Origin: Spirochaetaceae bacterium
GTDB taxonomy: Bacteria; Spirochaetota; Spirochaetia; DSM-27196; PWMO01
Assembly: GCA_007693485.1 (NCBI GenBank)
Contig: REDM01000085.1
Span: 1 to 37,649, forward strand
Reading direction: 5' to 3'
DNA: 37,649 nucleotides
In this document: one piece after another, positions 17,206 through 27,600 of the stretch
How the letters are laid out: every line of letters starts with the position of its first letter
Numbering within the stretch: the stretch's first letter is position 1
Program-made: the position numbers and the translations under genes
Notes under the pieces: model-generated
Database searches by the model: none
Told to the model about the DNA's origin: nothing
What the model saw: the letters and a program-made list of their open reading frames with translations, nothing else

Positions 17206-18728
17206 GGTCCCTCCATGTGAAACAGTACCTCGACGTCGGTGCCCAACCGGTGTCCCCCGGTCGCCTGAATGCCCGACGGGCCGCCCGGTATGCGAAGCAG
17301 GAACAGGCCCTGTTCATTGCTTCCCGGTGGGTGGAATCCGTGATAGGAAACTGAGAGCACCCGGTCGGTGATCCATCCGTACTGAACAGCGGTTGGTGAC
17401 GCCTGCCCGCCGGGAAGGAGCCGCATCATCGACAGCGCGTGCACCACCGCATGTTTCTCCGCCAACGACCGAAACGGGTGAGAGAACTCAAACTGAAACA
17501 GCATCGCGAAGTAGGGTGGAGCGGACGGATCAAGCGCGACACTCCCCGCACCCGGGAACTCGGTGATCGGGTCGGGAGATCCCGATACCAGCAGCCGCGA
17601 AAGCGTCAGACCGGCGTCGGTTGGCGAAAAGGCCTGTTCGAAGGCGCCGGCAATCCGGTTTCCATCGACATCGCTCGCCTGCGAAGAAAGCGTGACGCGG
17701 TACGTCAGATCCGGCTCGAATGGCGCTGAGGGTACAAACACAACGGTGTCCGCATCCGGCCAGCGAAAACCTCCGGCGATCGACGGCTCGAGGCGCCACG
17801 CGCGTTCCACGGTGGTTCGATCCATCGGCTGGGAAAACCGAATGCGAATTGCCGACCATACCGGAATCACCGCGTCCGGCGCGTTCACGTCGTCACCTGC
17901 TGCGTCCGCCACCGGCTCCCGGCCGTCGATCATGGGCAGGGCGTATACCGAGGTAACCACAGGGCGGTCGGTAATCCCCTGCACAAAAAACAGAAACCGC
18001 CGCTCGCGGGGCATCGCAGAACCGTCGTGGTCCGCCGCGTCGGAGGCTACCCGGAGCGTCATGGCTGATGGAGTGTTCCAGCGAGACGACGGCATAATGA
18101 GCAGACGCGTTCCACCATCCTGCCATGTGAGCGTGTGTTCCGCGGCGGGCTGCACGGAAACGTTCCGGCCGGTAACCGTTTCATCCATCGGTGCGGAAAA
18201 CTGGAGGCTGATCGGGTCGGTGGGAGCGATGATGCTGCCGGATGCGGGATCGGATGTGGTGACGTCGGGAGGCAGGTGGTCGGGGCTTCCGGCAAAAAAA
18301 GGAAGGTCGACGCCGACCCGATGCTCCCGGCCTCGGGCGTCCCGCACGTGACCGTGGAGTTTCATCCGATAGCGAGTTCCCGCAGCGAGGGGGCGGTGTG
18401 GAGTGAACCAGAGCCCTTGGTTGTGCCAGCGTGACGTGCCGCTGACTGAACCTCGGTCGGAATCGATCTGGAAGAGCGTCTCCACCGTATGGTGATCCAT
18501 GGCCCGATCGAAGGAAATCCATATCCGATCATCAGCGCGGACAACCTGGAAGGGTTCACCCGGGAAGGATTCTACCACCAACGAGTCCCGGTCGAGCAGA
18601 AGCTCGCAGCCGGCAAGCGCAAAGGAAACCAGACCCAGCGCTGTGATCAGACCCAGTTGAATGACGATTACCCCCGGAAGCACTTCAGGCGGTCGCGCCA
18701 TTGCACGCGTGCGGGGAATCTGCTTCAT
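17202..18728 (-). CDS. Lipoprotein with SbsA-type Ig-like domains (first copy)
   Basis: From ATG 18728 the product has 508 residues. A hydrophobic segment ends in FALAGC (Cys41), a clear lipobox. At least three Big_5/SbsA-type Ig-like domains follow, marked by ISFDRAMDHHTVE, LQFSAPMDETV and IRFSQPMDRTTVE, each followed by a TRYRMKL- or LTYRVTL-type strand and usually an Asp-Gly or Gly-Asn turn. I chose 18728 because it lies 11 bp after the adaptor stop with GGTGG just upstream; an in-frame start at 18791 would overlap the adaptor gene by about 50 bp, and ATG 18701 is also possible. The stop overlaps the next gene by ATGA. The gene sits in the middle of an RND efflux operon, which is unusual, and probably encodes an envelope accessory of that pump. 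Confidence 0.78.
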   Translation of the reverse strand: MKQIPRTRAMARPPEVLPGVIVIQLGLITALGLVSFALAGCELLLDRDSLVVESFPGEPFQVVRADDRIWISFDRAMDHHTVETLFQIDSDRGSVSGTSRWHNQGLWFTPHRPLAAGTRYRMKLHGHVRDARGREHRVGVDLPFFAGSPDHLPPDVTTSDPASGSIIAPTDPISLQFSAPMDETVTGRNVSVQPAAEHTLTWQDGGTRLLIMPSSRWNTPSAMTLRVASDAADHDGSAMPRERRFLFFVQGITDRPVVTSVYALPMIDGREPVADAAGDDVNAPDAVIPVWSAIRIRFSQPMDRTTVERAWRLEPSIAGGFRWPDADTVVFVPSAPFEPDLTYRVTLSSQASDVDGNRIAGAFEQAFSPTDAGLTLSRLLVSGSPDPITEFPGAGSVALDPSAPPYFAMLFQFEFSHPFRSLAEKHAVVHALSMMRLLPGGQASPTAVQYGWITDRVLSVSYHGFHPPGSNEQGLFLLRIPGGPSGIQATGGHRLGTDVEVLFHMEGP

Positions 18729-18739
18729 GGCCCACCGTT

Positions 18740-20131
18740 TCACGGCCGACCGTCCTGAACCGCCGTCACGGTGAAGCCGTCGCGGAACCACGGTTGTGGT
18801 TGGGTGGCAATCAGGTCACCCTCCGAAATCGGTCCGACAACGGCGCGCTCGCCTCCCCCCGTTTCCAGCGACGTAACCCCAACCATCCGCAGCAGCCCGT
18901 CTCGCACCAGAAAGATCGTCTCGGGAGTGCCGGCTCGCACCGCCTGGTCGGGGACGATGGCCGCGGATACCGGTGATCCCAGAAAGATGCGCACCGTGCC
19001 GAACATTCCCGGAAGCAGGCTTCCGTCCGGGTTTGCGGCAGTGGCCTGGATACGCGCGCTTCGAGAACTGGAGTCGACTCGCGGCGACACCAGTGAGATG
19101 GTTCCCGGGACGGACATCTCCTGGTTTCGTCCAACAAACACCAACACCTCCGCACCGGTGGTTACGTCGCGAATGCGGTGCTCGCTTATCTGCGCCACAA
19201 CGAGCACCGGATCAACCGACATGATGGAAAACAGCGCCGCTTGCGGTCGGGCAAGCGATCCCGCATCGAGGCCACGGGAGGATATGCGACCGGAAACAGG
19301 TGCACGGATCACCGTCTCGTCCCGGGTCCGAGAGAGCGCGATCGCCTCCAGCTCCGCACTGCGTAACTCGGCCTCCGCCACCTCCAGACGGGCACGCAGC
19401 GGTGCCGTATGGATCGCGATCAGTCGATCGAGCCGCTCCTGAGCCGAAGAGGGAACCGCGAATCCCGCGGCCGCGATATCGTCATCGCGGTAGCCAACGG
19501 AGAGCATGGCAAGATCACCGGCAACCTGCTCCCGGTCGGTGCGGATGCGCTCGTACTGGGTACGAACGGCATCAAGCTCGGCGTCGGTCACACCACCAAC
19601 CACGTGCAGCTGCTCGCGGCGGCTCAGCATGTCCCGAACCGTCTCGTACTCCCGTTGTCGCTGGGCGAGCTCGCGCTCGGTTTTTGCGATGCGAATCATC
19701 TGGGTCTCAACCTCACGCCGCCCTCCGACAACCTGTTCCCGGGCGAGCTCCCGCATCGCGCGACGCGCGTCGAGGGCTGCCCGGGCCTGGTCGAGGGCGA
19801 GTTCGATCCGCCGCGTGTCCAGCGTTGCGAGTCGGTCGCCTGCCGTCACCCAGTCGCCAACTTCACCGTCTATTCGCTCGACCACCGCCTCCACGGTGGG
19901 AAAGACCTCCACAATGGCGCTGTGCATCACCGTACCGTGGGTTTCAAGCGCCGGTCGCACCGTACGGATCGCCGCCGTGGTTACCGTGACCGCCGGCGGG
20001 TCCGGCGGTGTGGAAACCGTCTCTCGGTCGCTGCAGCCCGCAAGGTTCAACCACAGCGCCAGAAGCAGCATGGCCGCCCGTATCGGGGCCGGTCGAGCAC
20101 CCAAACGAACCGGTCGTGTGGTGACGGTCAT
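18740..20131 (-). CDS. RND periplasmic adaptor lipoprotein (membrane fusion protein)
   Basis: The product has 463 residues. The signal peptide ends in LNLAGC with Cys33 as the probable lipid anchor. Next come a half lipoyl domain (VFPTVEAVVERIDGEVGDWV with GDRLATLD), a long alpha-hairpin rich in Arg, Glu and Ala (about 115-255), the second lipoyl half (TVIRAPVSGRISSRGLDAGS) and a beta-barrel region (LVVAQISEHRIRDVTTGAEV and NPDGSLLPGMFGTVRIFLG). This is the AcrA/HlyD-type order. The adaptor links inner-membrane RND pumps to a TolC-like channel. Its start overlaps the stop of the channel gene by ATGA, and the first Ig-like lipoprotein gene follows 11 bp after its stop. Confidence 0.92.
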   Translation of the reverse strand: MTVTTRPVRLGARPAPIRAAMLLLALWLNLAGCSDRETVSTPPDPPAVTVTTAAIRTVRPALETHGTVMHSAIVEVFPTVEAVVERIDGEVGDWVTAGDRLATLDTRRIELALDQARAALDARRAMRELAREQVVGGRREVETQMIRIAKTERELAQRQREYETVRDMLSRREQLHVVGGVTDAELDAVRTQYERIRTDREQVAGDLAMLSVGYRDDDIAAAGFAVPSSAQERLDRLIAIHTAPLRARLEVAEAELRSAELEAIALSRTRDETVIRAPVSGRISSRGLDAGSLARPQAALFSIMSVDPVLVVAQISEHRIRDVTTGAEVLVFVGRNQEMSVPGTISLVSPRVDSSSRSARIQATAANPDGSLLPGMFGTVRIFLGSPVSAAIVPDQAVRAGTPETIFLVRDGLLRMVGVTSLETGGGERAVVGPISEGDLIATQPQPWFRDGFTVTAVQDGRP

Positions 20132-21561
20132 ATCTCCTCCTCAAGAAACACCAGCCATTCGGGATGGCGTTCGGGGGTAGTCAGCTGGATCAGATGGAGC
20201 TCGGCGGCAAACATTGCCGCGATTGTGCGCAGCAGTTCGACCTCCGTGCGCGCCGTTTCCACATCCTGCTCGAGCGCCCGGATTCGGGTGATCTCGCCGA
20301 GTCGGATCTGCACGTCACGGATCGCGCTGATGTCTCGCTGCAGTCCGAGGCGGCGACGAAGCAGGTCGATTCGGGCACGCAGGAGTTCAACGCGTTCTAT
20401 GGCCTCTGATGTCGCATCGGCGATCTCGCGTCGCGTCAGCGTCACCACCGCTCGGCTCTGGTCCAGCGCAAGACGGGCCGCAGCGAAAGAGGGAAGCTGG
20501 TTCAGGCCGTCACCGGGATGGATGGCGGCGGAGAGCGCCCGGGTCCGTTCGTCCTGAGCTCCCGTGCCCAGGGTGACCCGGGTATCGTTGGGAAGAACAG
20601 GAGCCCCAAACCGGAGGGAGCCGGTGAGGGAAAGCCCCGGCTCGTGCAGCGGAAATTGGTCGCCGGATGCGTGCGCTTCCGCGCCAAGCTGAAGCGACGG
20701 GAGCCACGCGGATCGCGCCACGCGCAGCTCATGCTCCGCGATGTCGCGTTGCGCTTTGGCCCTCACGAGGGCCGCCGCCTGCTGCAGCGAAACGGTCTCC
20801 CGCAGGTATTCCAGATCGACGGTCCCGCGATAGTCGGGATCGACCCGTGCGCGAAACAGCGGTACCACGTCCGGGTCCAATCCCAGCGCTCGGCGAACAG
20901 CGGCGCGACGGCCGGAGAGGGAATGGCGGGACTCGACCGCATCGAGCTCAACGGCGCGCACCGCCAACTCCATTTCGGTGAGATCGCTCTGCGTTACCAG
21001 ACCAAGCGCAAACTCTGCGCGTGCGATGCGCAGCTGATCGCCTGCGACCTCGTGCATCTGCATGAACAGGTTGTGGGCCATCTCTTCGATGAGTACCCGG
21101 GCAATCTGTTCCATCGCCGCCATGGTGACGCCGCGAATCCGTTCCTGGTGTTCTTGCGCAACCGCGGATGCGCGAATGGATTCGATCTGGTGACCCGCTC
21201 GTCTGCGTCCGCCGGATGTCACCAGCTGTTCGACTCCAATCGAGATGCGCCGCGAGCTTGTGTCGGGCCCGGCGTACCGCACCGAATCCATCATCGAGTA
21301 CCCAAGGGTAAGTCTTGGAAGCAGATCCCTGCGCGCCAGACGCGCTCGTGAATTGGCGATGCGAAGCTCTTCGGCCAGCGCACGGGCCGACGGATCGTGT
21401 TCGAGGGCTCGAGAGACCGCGTCCGCGAGCGTCATGGGCTGCGACGCCGGTCCGCCGGTTGCCGCATGCGCGCGAGTGGGCGCCGTGATTGTACACAGCG
21501 CGACGACCAACATCGTGCAAACCGACATGGTGACCAGCCGGTCCGAAAACCATCGACTCAT
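20128..21561 (-). CDS. TolC-family outer membrane efflux protein
   Basis: The product has 477 residues. A signal peptide ends near THE-like small residues at RAHAATGG (about 30-37). The mature protein has the two long helical-hairpin repeats of the family: MTLADAVSRALEHDPSARAL with the following RARLARRDLLPRLTLGYS in the first half, and KAQRDIAEHELRVARSAWLP with LQLGAEAHASG in the second. It forms the trimeric exit duct of the tripartite pump encoded downstream. The ribosome-binding site GGAGGAATAG lies directly before ATG 21561, the best in this operon, consistent with it being the first gene. The promoter and operator candidates lie at 21611-21687. Confidence 0.92.
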   Translation of the reverse strand: MSRWFSDRLVTMSVCTMLVVALCTITAPTRAHAATGGPASQPMTLADAVSRALEHDPSARALAEELRIANSRARLARRDLLPRLTLGYSMMDSVRYAGPDTSSRRISIGVEQLVTSGGRRRAGHQIESIRASAVAQEHQERIRGVTMAAMEQIARVLIEEMAHNLFMQMHEVAGDQLRIARAEFALGLVTQSDLTEMELAVRAVELDAVESRHSLSGRRAAVRRALGLDPDVVPLFRARVDPDYRGTVDLEYLRETVSLQQAAALVRAKAQRDIAEHELRVARSAWLPSLQLGAEAHASGDQFPLHEPGLSLTGSLRFGAPVLPNDTRVTLGTGAQDERTRALSAAIHPGDGLNQLPSFAAARLALDQSRAVVTLTRREIADATSEAIERVELLRARIDLLRRRLGLQRDISAIRDVQIRLGEITRIRALEQDVETARTEVELLRTIAAMFAAELHLIQLTTPERHPEWLVFLEEEI

Positions 21562-21610
21562 CTATTCCTCCATTCAGCTACCCCCTATCAATCACCTCTG
21601 TGCGTCCCTG

Positions 21611-21637
21611 ATTCACGTTTTTTTTCGAAACGTGAAT
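21611..21637. promoter_or_regulatory. Perfect 10-bp inverted repeat in the divergent control region
   Basis: The arms ATTCACGTTT (21611-21620) and AAACGTGAAT (21628-21637) are exact reverse complements around a 7-base centre. The centre also contributes to an inner palindrome, TTTCGAAA (21623-21630). The site lies between the divergent TolC operon and the giant exoprotein gene. It could be an operator for a dimeric repressor or, in the TolC-operon transcript, a leader hairpin. No regulator gene is in the window, so the binding protein is unknown. Confidence 0.6.
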
Positions 21638-21652
21638 TTTCCTGCTCTTTTG

Positions 21653-21667
21653 CCCCGTTTAAAGGGG
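21653..21667. repeat. Short near-palindrome CCCC(G)TTTAAAGGGG
   Basis: CCCC and GGGG flank TTTAAA with one extra G on the left side. It coincides with the candidate -10 box of the TolC operon, so it could be a second regulator site. It is short and may be chance. Confidence 0.3.
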
Positions 21668-21687
21668 TGACCAGTGAATGGAGTCAA
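21658..21687 (-). promoter_or_regulatory. Candidate promoter of the TolC/RND operon
   Basis: On the minus strand a TTGACT -35 box (21687-21682) and a TTTAAA -10 box (21663-21658) are 18 bp apart. The predicted transcript would start near 21651 and have a leader of about 90 bases containing the inverted repeat at 21611-21637. The -35 box overlaps the ribosome-binding site of the giant exoprotein gene on the other strand. The -10 box is a moderate match (four of six). Confidence 0.35.
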
Positions 21688-21698
21688 GGAGGGTGGGA

Positions 21699-24600
21699 AT
21701 GCAGAGAGTACGGCACCGGTGGGTGCTCATGCTGTTGGTTGGTTCAGCTGTCGCGATGGGTGCCGATCCGCGGTACGAGATGGCCGGGCGCATCGGATTT
21801 GACGACGCACTGCTCGGCATGGTTCGGATGACGGACCGTGCGGCCGCCAATCTGCCCATCGGGATCGAAGGGCTCGATGGATGGGAACGGGACCATGCTC
21901 GTGATCTGCTGGCCCGTCGTCACGCGCAATGGATCTTCGATCAGCTCGGTCCGCCCCACTTGGTGCAGCTCGCCGGAGATCTCGAGAGAATTGGTCGGCG
22001 CTACTCCCTCGCGGGTGAGGGATCCGATATTCCGATTGACTCGGCTGGGGATCCGTTGATTCGAGATTTTCAGCTCTGGAGCGATGACCAGGAGCATTGG
22101 CGCGACGAGGCCCACGGTCGTACCGACCGGTGGTTCGCCGAGTGGCAGCAAACCGTCGACGACTCGAGTCGTGCTGCGCTCGCCGCCATTCCGGAGAGTG
22201 ACCGACAGGCGGTTGCCGACCACCTCGCCGCGCTCATTCATACGCTTGCCCGTACGGTGCGAGCCGACGGCGAGCGCCTGCTCAGTGAAGCGGCGGTGCG
22301 GATGCGCTTTGTACGCGAGCAGGACACGTGGTCGCTCATGCGCAAGCGTGAAGCGCACCTCCCTGAGCAGCTGGTCGATACCGCAATCCGCGAGACCCTG
22401 AACGCATCCCGGTCACTCGATGCCGGTGCCTGGATGCCGAGTGCTTCCGGCGACCATCTTTTCATCACCCTCCTGGGAGGCGCGAGCCATCGCTCCGACG
22501 GATTGGATGAGGGACTCACTGCGTGGCTCGAGGCCGAGCAGCGGATGACGGAGCAGCACTCCCGCCGACAGGAAGAGTTCTTTGCCTCGTTTGCATCCGG
22601 GGAGGCCGGATGGGATGAGAACTTCGCCGCGCTTGACCGGGAGCGTCAGATCTGGTCCTCCGGGCTTCTCCAACAGATTGGTGATGGGCGTCGCCGGTGG
22701 GATGATGCCATGACCGTGTTTGGTGCACAGTTTCACGCCCACGTCGGAGGCGTCGCCGAAAACGCTCTGCGCGAAGCGCAGCGCGTTGCTTGGGATCTCA
22801 ACGCCATGCTGGCCGCGTATCACGACGCGGAAGCACTTGAGCGGTTCGCTCAGTCCGCCGTCGCCACTCTTACCGCTGAGCGTGAACGGTTGCGGGCGGT
22901 GTCGTACGACACCGCCTATCTCGATGATGAGCTCATCACGTGGCATGAATCCCGCGCGCAGGCCGCAGCGGAAATGGAGCGCATCGAGCGTGCGCTTCGC
23001 GACGAAGCAGACCGCCTTCTCGCCGATATCCAACAGTTTGATCCCGCCGCTTCCGAAATTATTCGACTGACGGCGCTCTCTGAACTGCTGGATCACCAGG
23101 TCGCTGTTGCGAGCGCGGTTGCGGATTACGCAACGCGGTCAGGAGTGGCGCGGGAACGTGACGCCGCAACGCGGGAAGCGCGTATCGTCGCTCAGAGCCG
23201 ACTCGATGGTCTCGCACAGCACTACCAGGAGCTTCTGCGGGAGATCGATGGATGGGAGGCACGGATCTCTGCAGGGCAGGACGAGGTGCATCGACGATCG
23301 ATCGCGGTGGATGACCTGCAACGCGAGGCTCACGATGCGCGCTCGCGGTACGAGCAGCGGTGGGAAGTATGGTACGCGGGTGATCCGGAGGTTCTCGAGC
23401 GAGCCCGGGACCATGCCCAGCGTCAGTTTGATCGATACATCGCAGACGAGCGACCGTCACTCGTTGGGGACGCGCTTCGCGCCATGGAGGTCGATGCGCG
23501 AGCGCAAGTTCGGGATACGGCCGGTGTGCTTCTCGACGGACTCACCGCGGTTGGCCCGTCCGGGCTGAATGCAATCGGAGAGTCCGTCCTTCGCAGGGAG
23601 ACGGCGGAGGCGCTCACCGGGGCCAACGGCGGTCCGACCGCCTGGCTTGATGACGTTCCCAGCGACGATCTGGCACTGCAGCTGCTTGAGCACGGTTTCG
23701 GTGAGGAAGAAGCGCTGGTGTCCCGACTGCTCGACATCCATCGCGATCGCCCCACTCGGGGAAACGAATCGCAGTTCGCCGTCTGGCACGAGATGCTTGC
23801 GCAGGCCATCGATGACCTGGTCGATGAAGCGCGGTCGACGCACACCGAGATTACCCTCACCGTGCGTCTCCTGAGGCTCGACGAGGATGATCCTGTGATT
23901 GGACTGGATGAAACCGGCGTGCTGATCGTTGACGAGGGAGAGTTCGATGCGTCTGAGTTGGCGATTCTGCACGAGATTGTACCCAACCTGTTCGAGTTGG
24001 TTCCCGCGTGGACCGCATGGAATCGACGTGCCCTCGCCACCCTGGCCGACGAACTTGCCTCGGCAATCGCCAATGCTGCACCAGACAATACGACCGGGAG
24101 CAGGACCGATCTGCTTTGGGATGAGCGGCGGTCGGAGTGGGAAGCGCTTGCAGAGCAGAGCGGTCACGGGCTTCATATCTTCTCGCACCTGTTCGGAGAC
24201 AACGACCGCACCGCAACCGATCCGGTCTGGTTTCTGCGGCGATACGCGGACGTGTTGCGATCGGGGGATTCCGCATTGGGGCTCCCGGCTGATCAGAGCA
24301 GCACCATGATGAACCGGCTCGCAGAGCGCGACCGGATCGCACTCCAGCACCGGGATCGCGCAGCCGCTCTGGATGACGATATCGTTCGGTGGCGCGAGGA
24401 TCGAGACGCCTTCTTCGATCATGAGGTTGCGCCGGCGTTGATCGCACTGAACAGCGCCAACAGCGCGGTGATCGCGGCTCGGGTTCAACACGAGGAGGCA
24501 ATCGCCATCCTTGATGCTGAGACCGAGCGGGCGACACAGAGAACCGACGCGGCGGAACTCGCCCGTGCGGAGGTGGTACGGGCACGGAGAGATCTGGCGG

Positions 24601-27600
24601 TGGCGCAGGCGGTGTATGACTACGCTGCCGGCGGGTTTCGGGTGGCTGGTGCCGACCCGCTCGATGAGCGCGATGCGCTGTTGGCGCAGCAAAGCCACAT
24701 CCACACTGCGCTCGCGGCCCTGGCCGCGGCCGGGGGTGCCGCGACAGGTGACTCTGGGGCTGGGGGTATCGCGTCAGCCGGCGACGGGGCGATGACCGAG
24801 ATTCTTCTGGCGCTTGCCGAGCGAGATTTGTATCACCAGGCCAACGACATCATCGCGCTCCTGCGGGAGCGGATGATCGAGAGCGAATACACGCTGTACG
24901 CGTCGATTGCCGCCGGAGAATCCATCGCCCGTCAGGTGCTGACCAACCTTGTCGTTGGTGGAGATGTCGTGCCGCTCCCGGATATCCTTGAGCTGTCGCG
25001 GGTGGTTTCAGCACGGATAGATCCTTCCGGTCATGAGCGTTCATCGATCTACGCGGACCCATTGCAGTACGAACATGATCCCGGGCAACTGGTCAGCGAC
25101 TTCTTGATCTGGGTTGCGGCGCTTCCGGCACTTGGCGACGGGGTCTTGCGTGACTTCGCGCTTGCGTATCGGTACGAACGGGTCGAGGGTGAGCTTGCAG
25201 GAACCGCCGCCGTCTGGATCGAACACGCCGCGCTCGGCGATCAGAACTTTCGCGGACTGGTCGGTCGATCCGAGGTTCGCACCGATGTCGCGGGGGCGCT
25301 CAACGCCGCTGGAGTTGCCGCTCGCGGGCGGATCATGGCAGACCAGCGCGTGCTGCCTCACTACCGATTCTTTCTCGCTGCGCTGTCCGCACCCGAGCTC
25401 CCCATCGACGATACCCTCGTGATCTCCTATATCGAAAAAGATCTCGCCCGGGTTGCGGTTGAGCACGTGGCCGCGGCCGCGATCGCCGCGGAGCGGCGAC
25501 TGAAATCGAGAACCGGCTGGGTGAAACGGAACATTTTTGGGCAGAAACCGTGGCGGCCCATCGAGCGGCAGCGGCAGCAGATGGCATCCTTTGCAAACGG
25601 AGGTGGAGGCGAGCGCGCGACCATTCTGGAACTCGCGCGCACGCTCGGCGGCGGCCTGAACGCGATTGCCTATTCCGCGCGGGAGACCGGAAGAGACATG
25701 GAGGGAACGGACGCGGTCGCCGGTCTCGAGCGAGCGATTTCTTCGCTGATCCCGATCGGCGACGATGATATCGGTCAGCTCATTGGCGCAGCCCTTCGTG
25801 ATGCCGCCGGCGAGGTGCCGACAGATGGGGGGCTCGTGCCGCTGCTCTCCACGGTTGCCGCGCTGCTCGCCGATCGGGCGGCAGTCGTACACGACCGGGT
25901 AGCTCATCTGGTGGCAGTGCACTCCGCCGAGCGCGCCACGGTGGTTCGCGATCATCGACAGGTCGCAGCTGGATTTCCGGGCGTGGAGCAGTGGACCGCT
26001 TCGGTTGTCGATCTTTTTGGAGCGCCCCCGTTCAGTACGGAGTGGCTGCGTTCTATTGAACTGCAGGCAGCGGTTGCCGGAACCGCGCACTCACGAGCGG
26101 GAAGCGTCGCTCGCGTCGAGCGTCTGGTTGCCGCTCTCTCTCGCGAGCACGAAGCACGGGCACACGCCCTCGTTGATGAGCACGTGTTGCGCATGTCCGT
26201 TGAAGGGCAGGAACTTCTGGCGAACCGGACCCGCTGGGAAGCGTCGCTTTCTGCACTTACTGTCTCGGCCCGGGCCGCCTGGGCCAACGCCGAGGAGCAT
26301 CTTGTCGCAGCGCGAAGCGAATGGCGTACCCGCTTCTCCCAGGGGCTGGCCGAGGAACAGCGCCGGTGGGATGAGCACGCACGCCACTTTGCGCTGGCGC
26401 GTGAAGAGTGGATTCTTGGCGCGGCCCGAAACCAGTTGGCCGGGAATGTGGACCGAGCCTCGAATGCAACCGCAGAAATCGTCGCGCTGGAGCAGGCGTT
26501 GCGCCCCCATCTTTCGCTTCTGGAACGGAGCTCGGTTCATGCGGTGCAGCTTGATCGCACGGCTCTCGACGAAATCAGCCGCAGAATGGAATCGCTGGCA
26601 CGCCGGCCCGGCACCGCTCCCGTGATGCCGGCACCACCGGCGCGCGGAATGGTCCCAACGGCGCACTTTGCCGCACACGCGCAAGAGAGTTCGGCGCTCA
26701 TAGCCGAGTCGGTGCGTGCGGGAACATCGCGGCTGCGGGTGCAACAGGTTCGCCGTACGGTCGACGAGGCGATGCGGCATGCGGAGCTCAGTATTGAGCG
26801 CGCAAACTGGGTGACGGGGAAGCGGTTTGCCGACCTGCTTACCGCGGCGGGCTTCACCGGCGGCGGGGATCAGTTTTCACGGCGCGTTGTGGTCGACCGT
26901 TCGCTCTTTGGTGGCGAGCGACGAGAAACCCAACGCATCGACGCGTTCCGACGATTCACGGCGCCACAGTTTGTCTCACCGCTGGATCTCAGCGAAGAGA
27001 GCGCGTCGGCCCTCTCCCCTGAAGTATTGGAAGCGCTGGTTGATCGCGCCCTCGAAACGGTTACCGAATACTTTGCGATCATCTTTGGGGGAACATCCGA
27101 TTCCGCACCGCTGCACCGCGTGGGCGGTGACATTCTCGCAGCCTTTGCCGCCGCGGTCGACGGCTTCGAGCGCTCGGCGCAGTTTGACTCGTACTCGACG
27201 GTCAGCGGTCTGTTTGCGATGCACGTCGGGTACGCACCCGTGATGAGCCGGCGCGATCCGGGAAGGGTCGATCGGGCGGGATACGGGGAAGCGGGGCGGA
27301 TCATGCTCGCGTTTGCCCATTACGAGGCGCGGCAGTCGCGGGGGATCACGATGCTGGAAGCGGCTGCGTGGGATGTTCCCTTATGGGATTCCGGCGGCAG
27401 CTGGCTCGAAGCACCCACAATCCGAACCGTCGCCGCGGTTGGAGTCTCGATTGCGGGGGCGGTGGTGGGGCAGCCGTGGGTAGCGCTTGCGCTCACCGCA
27501 GCGAATCAGGCGGCGTTTGCGGCGATGGATACCGGGATTGCCGGTCGCGATGCAGAAACCACCTGGGCACGCGCCGCGCAACAGGTTGCGGTGGGCGCCG

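Noticed and set aside
21678-21698. Upstream ATG as the start of the giant gene
   Set aside because: It lies before the strong AAGGAGGG site and would put charged residues ahead of the signal peptide.
23457-24704. 415-codon minus-strand frame inside the giant gene
   Set aside because: It is a mirror frame of the continuous giant coding sequence, with no recognisable domain.
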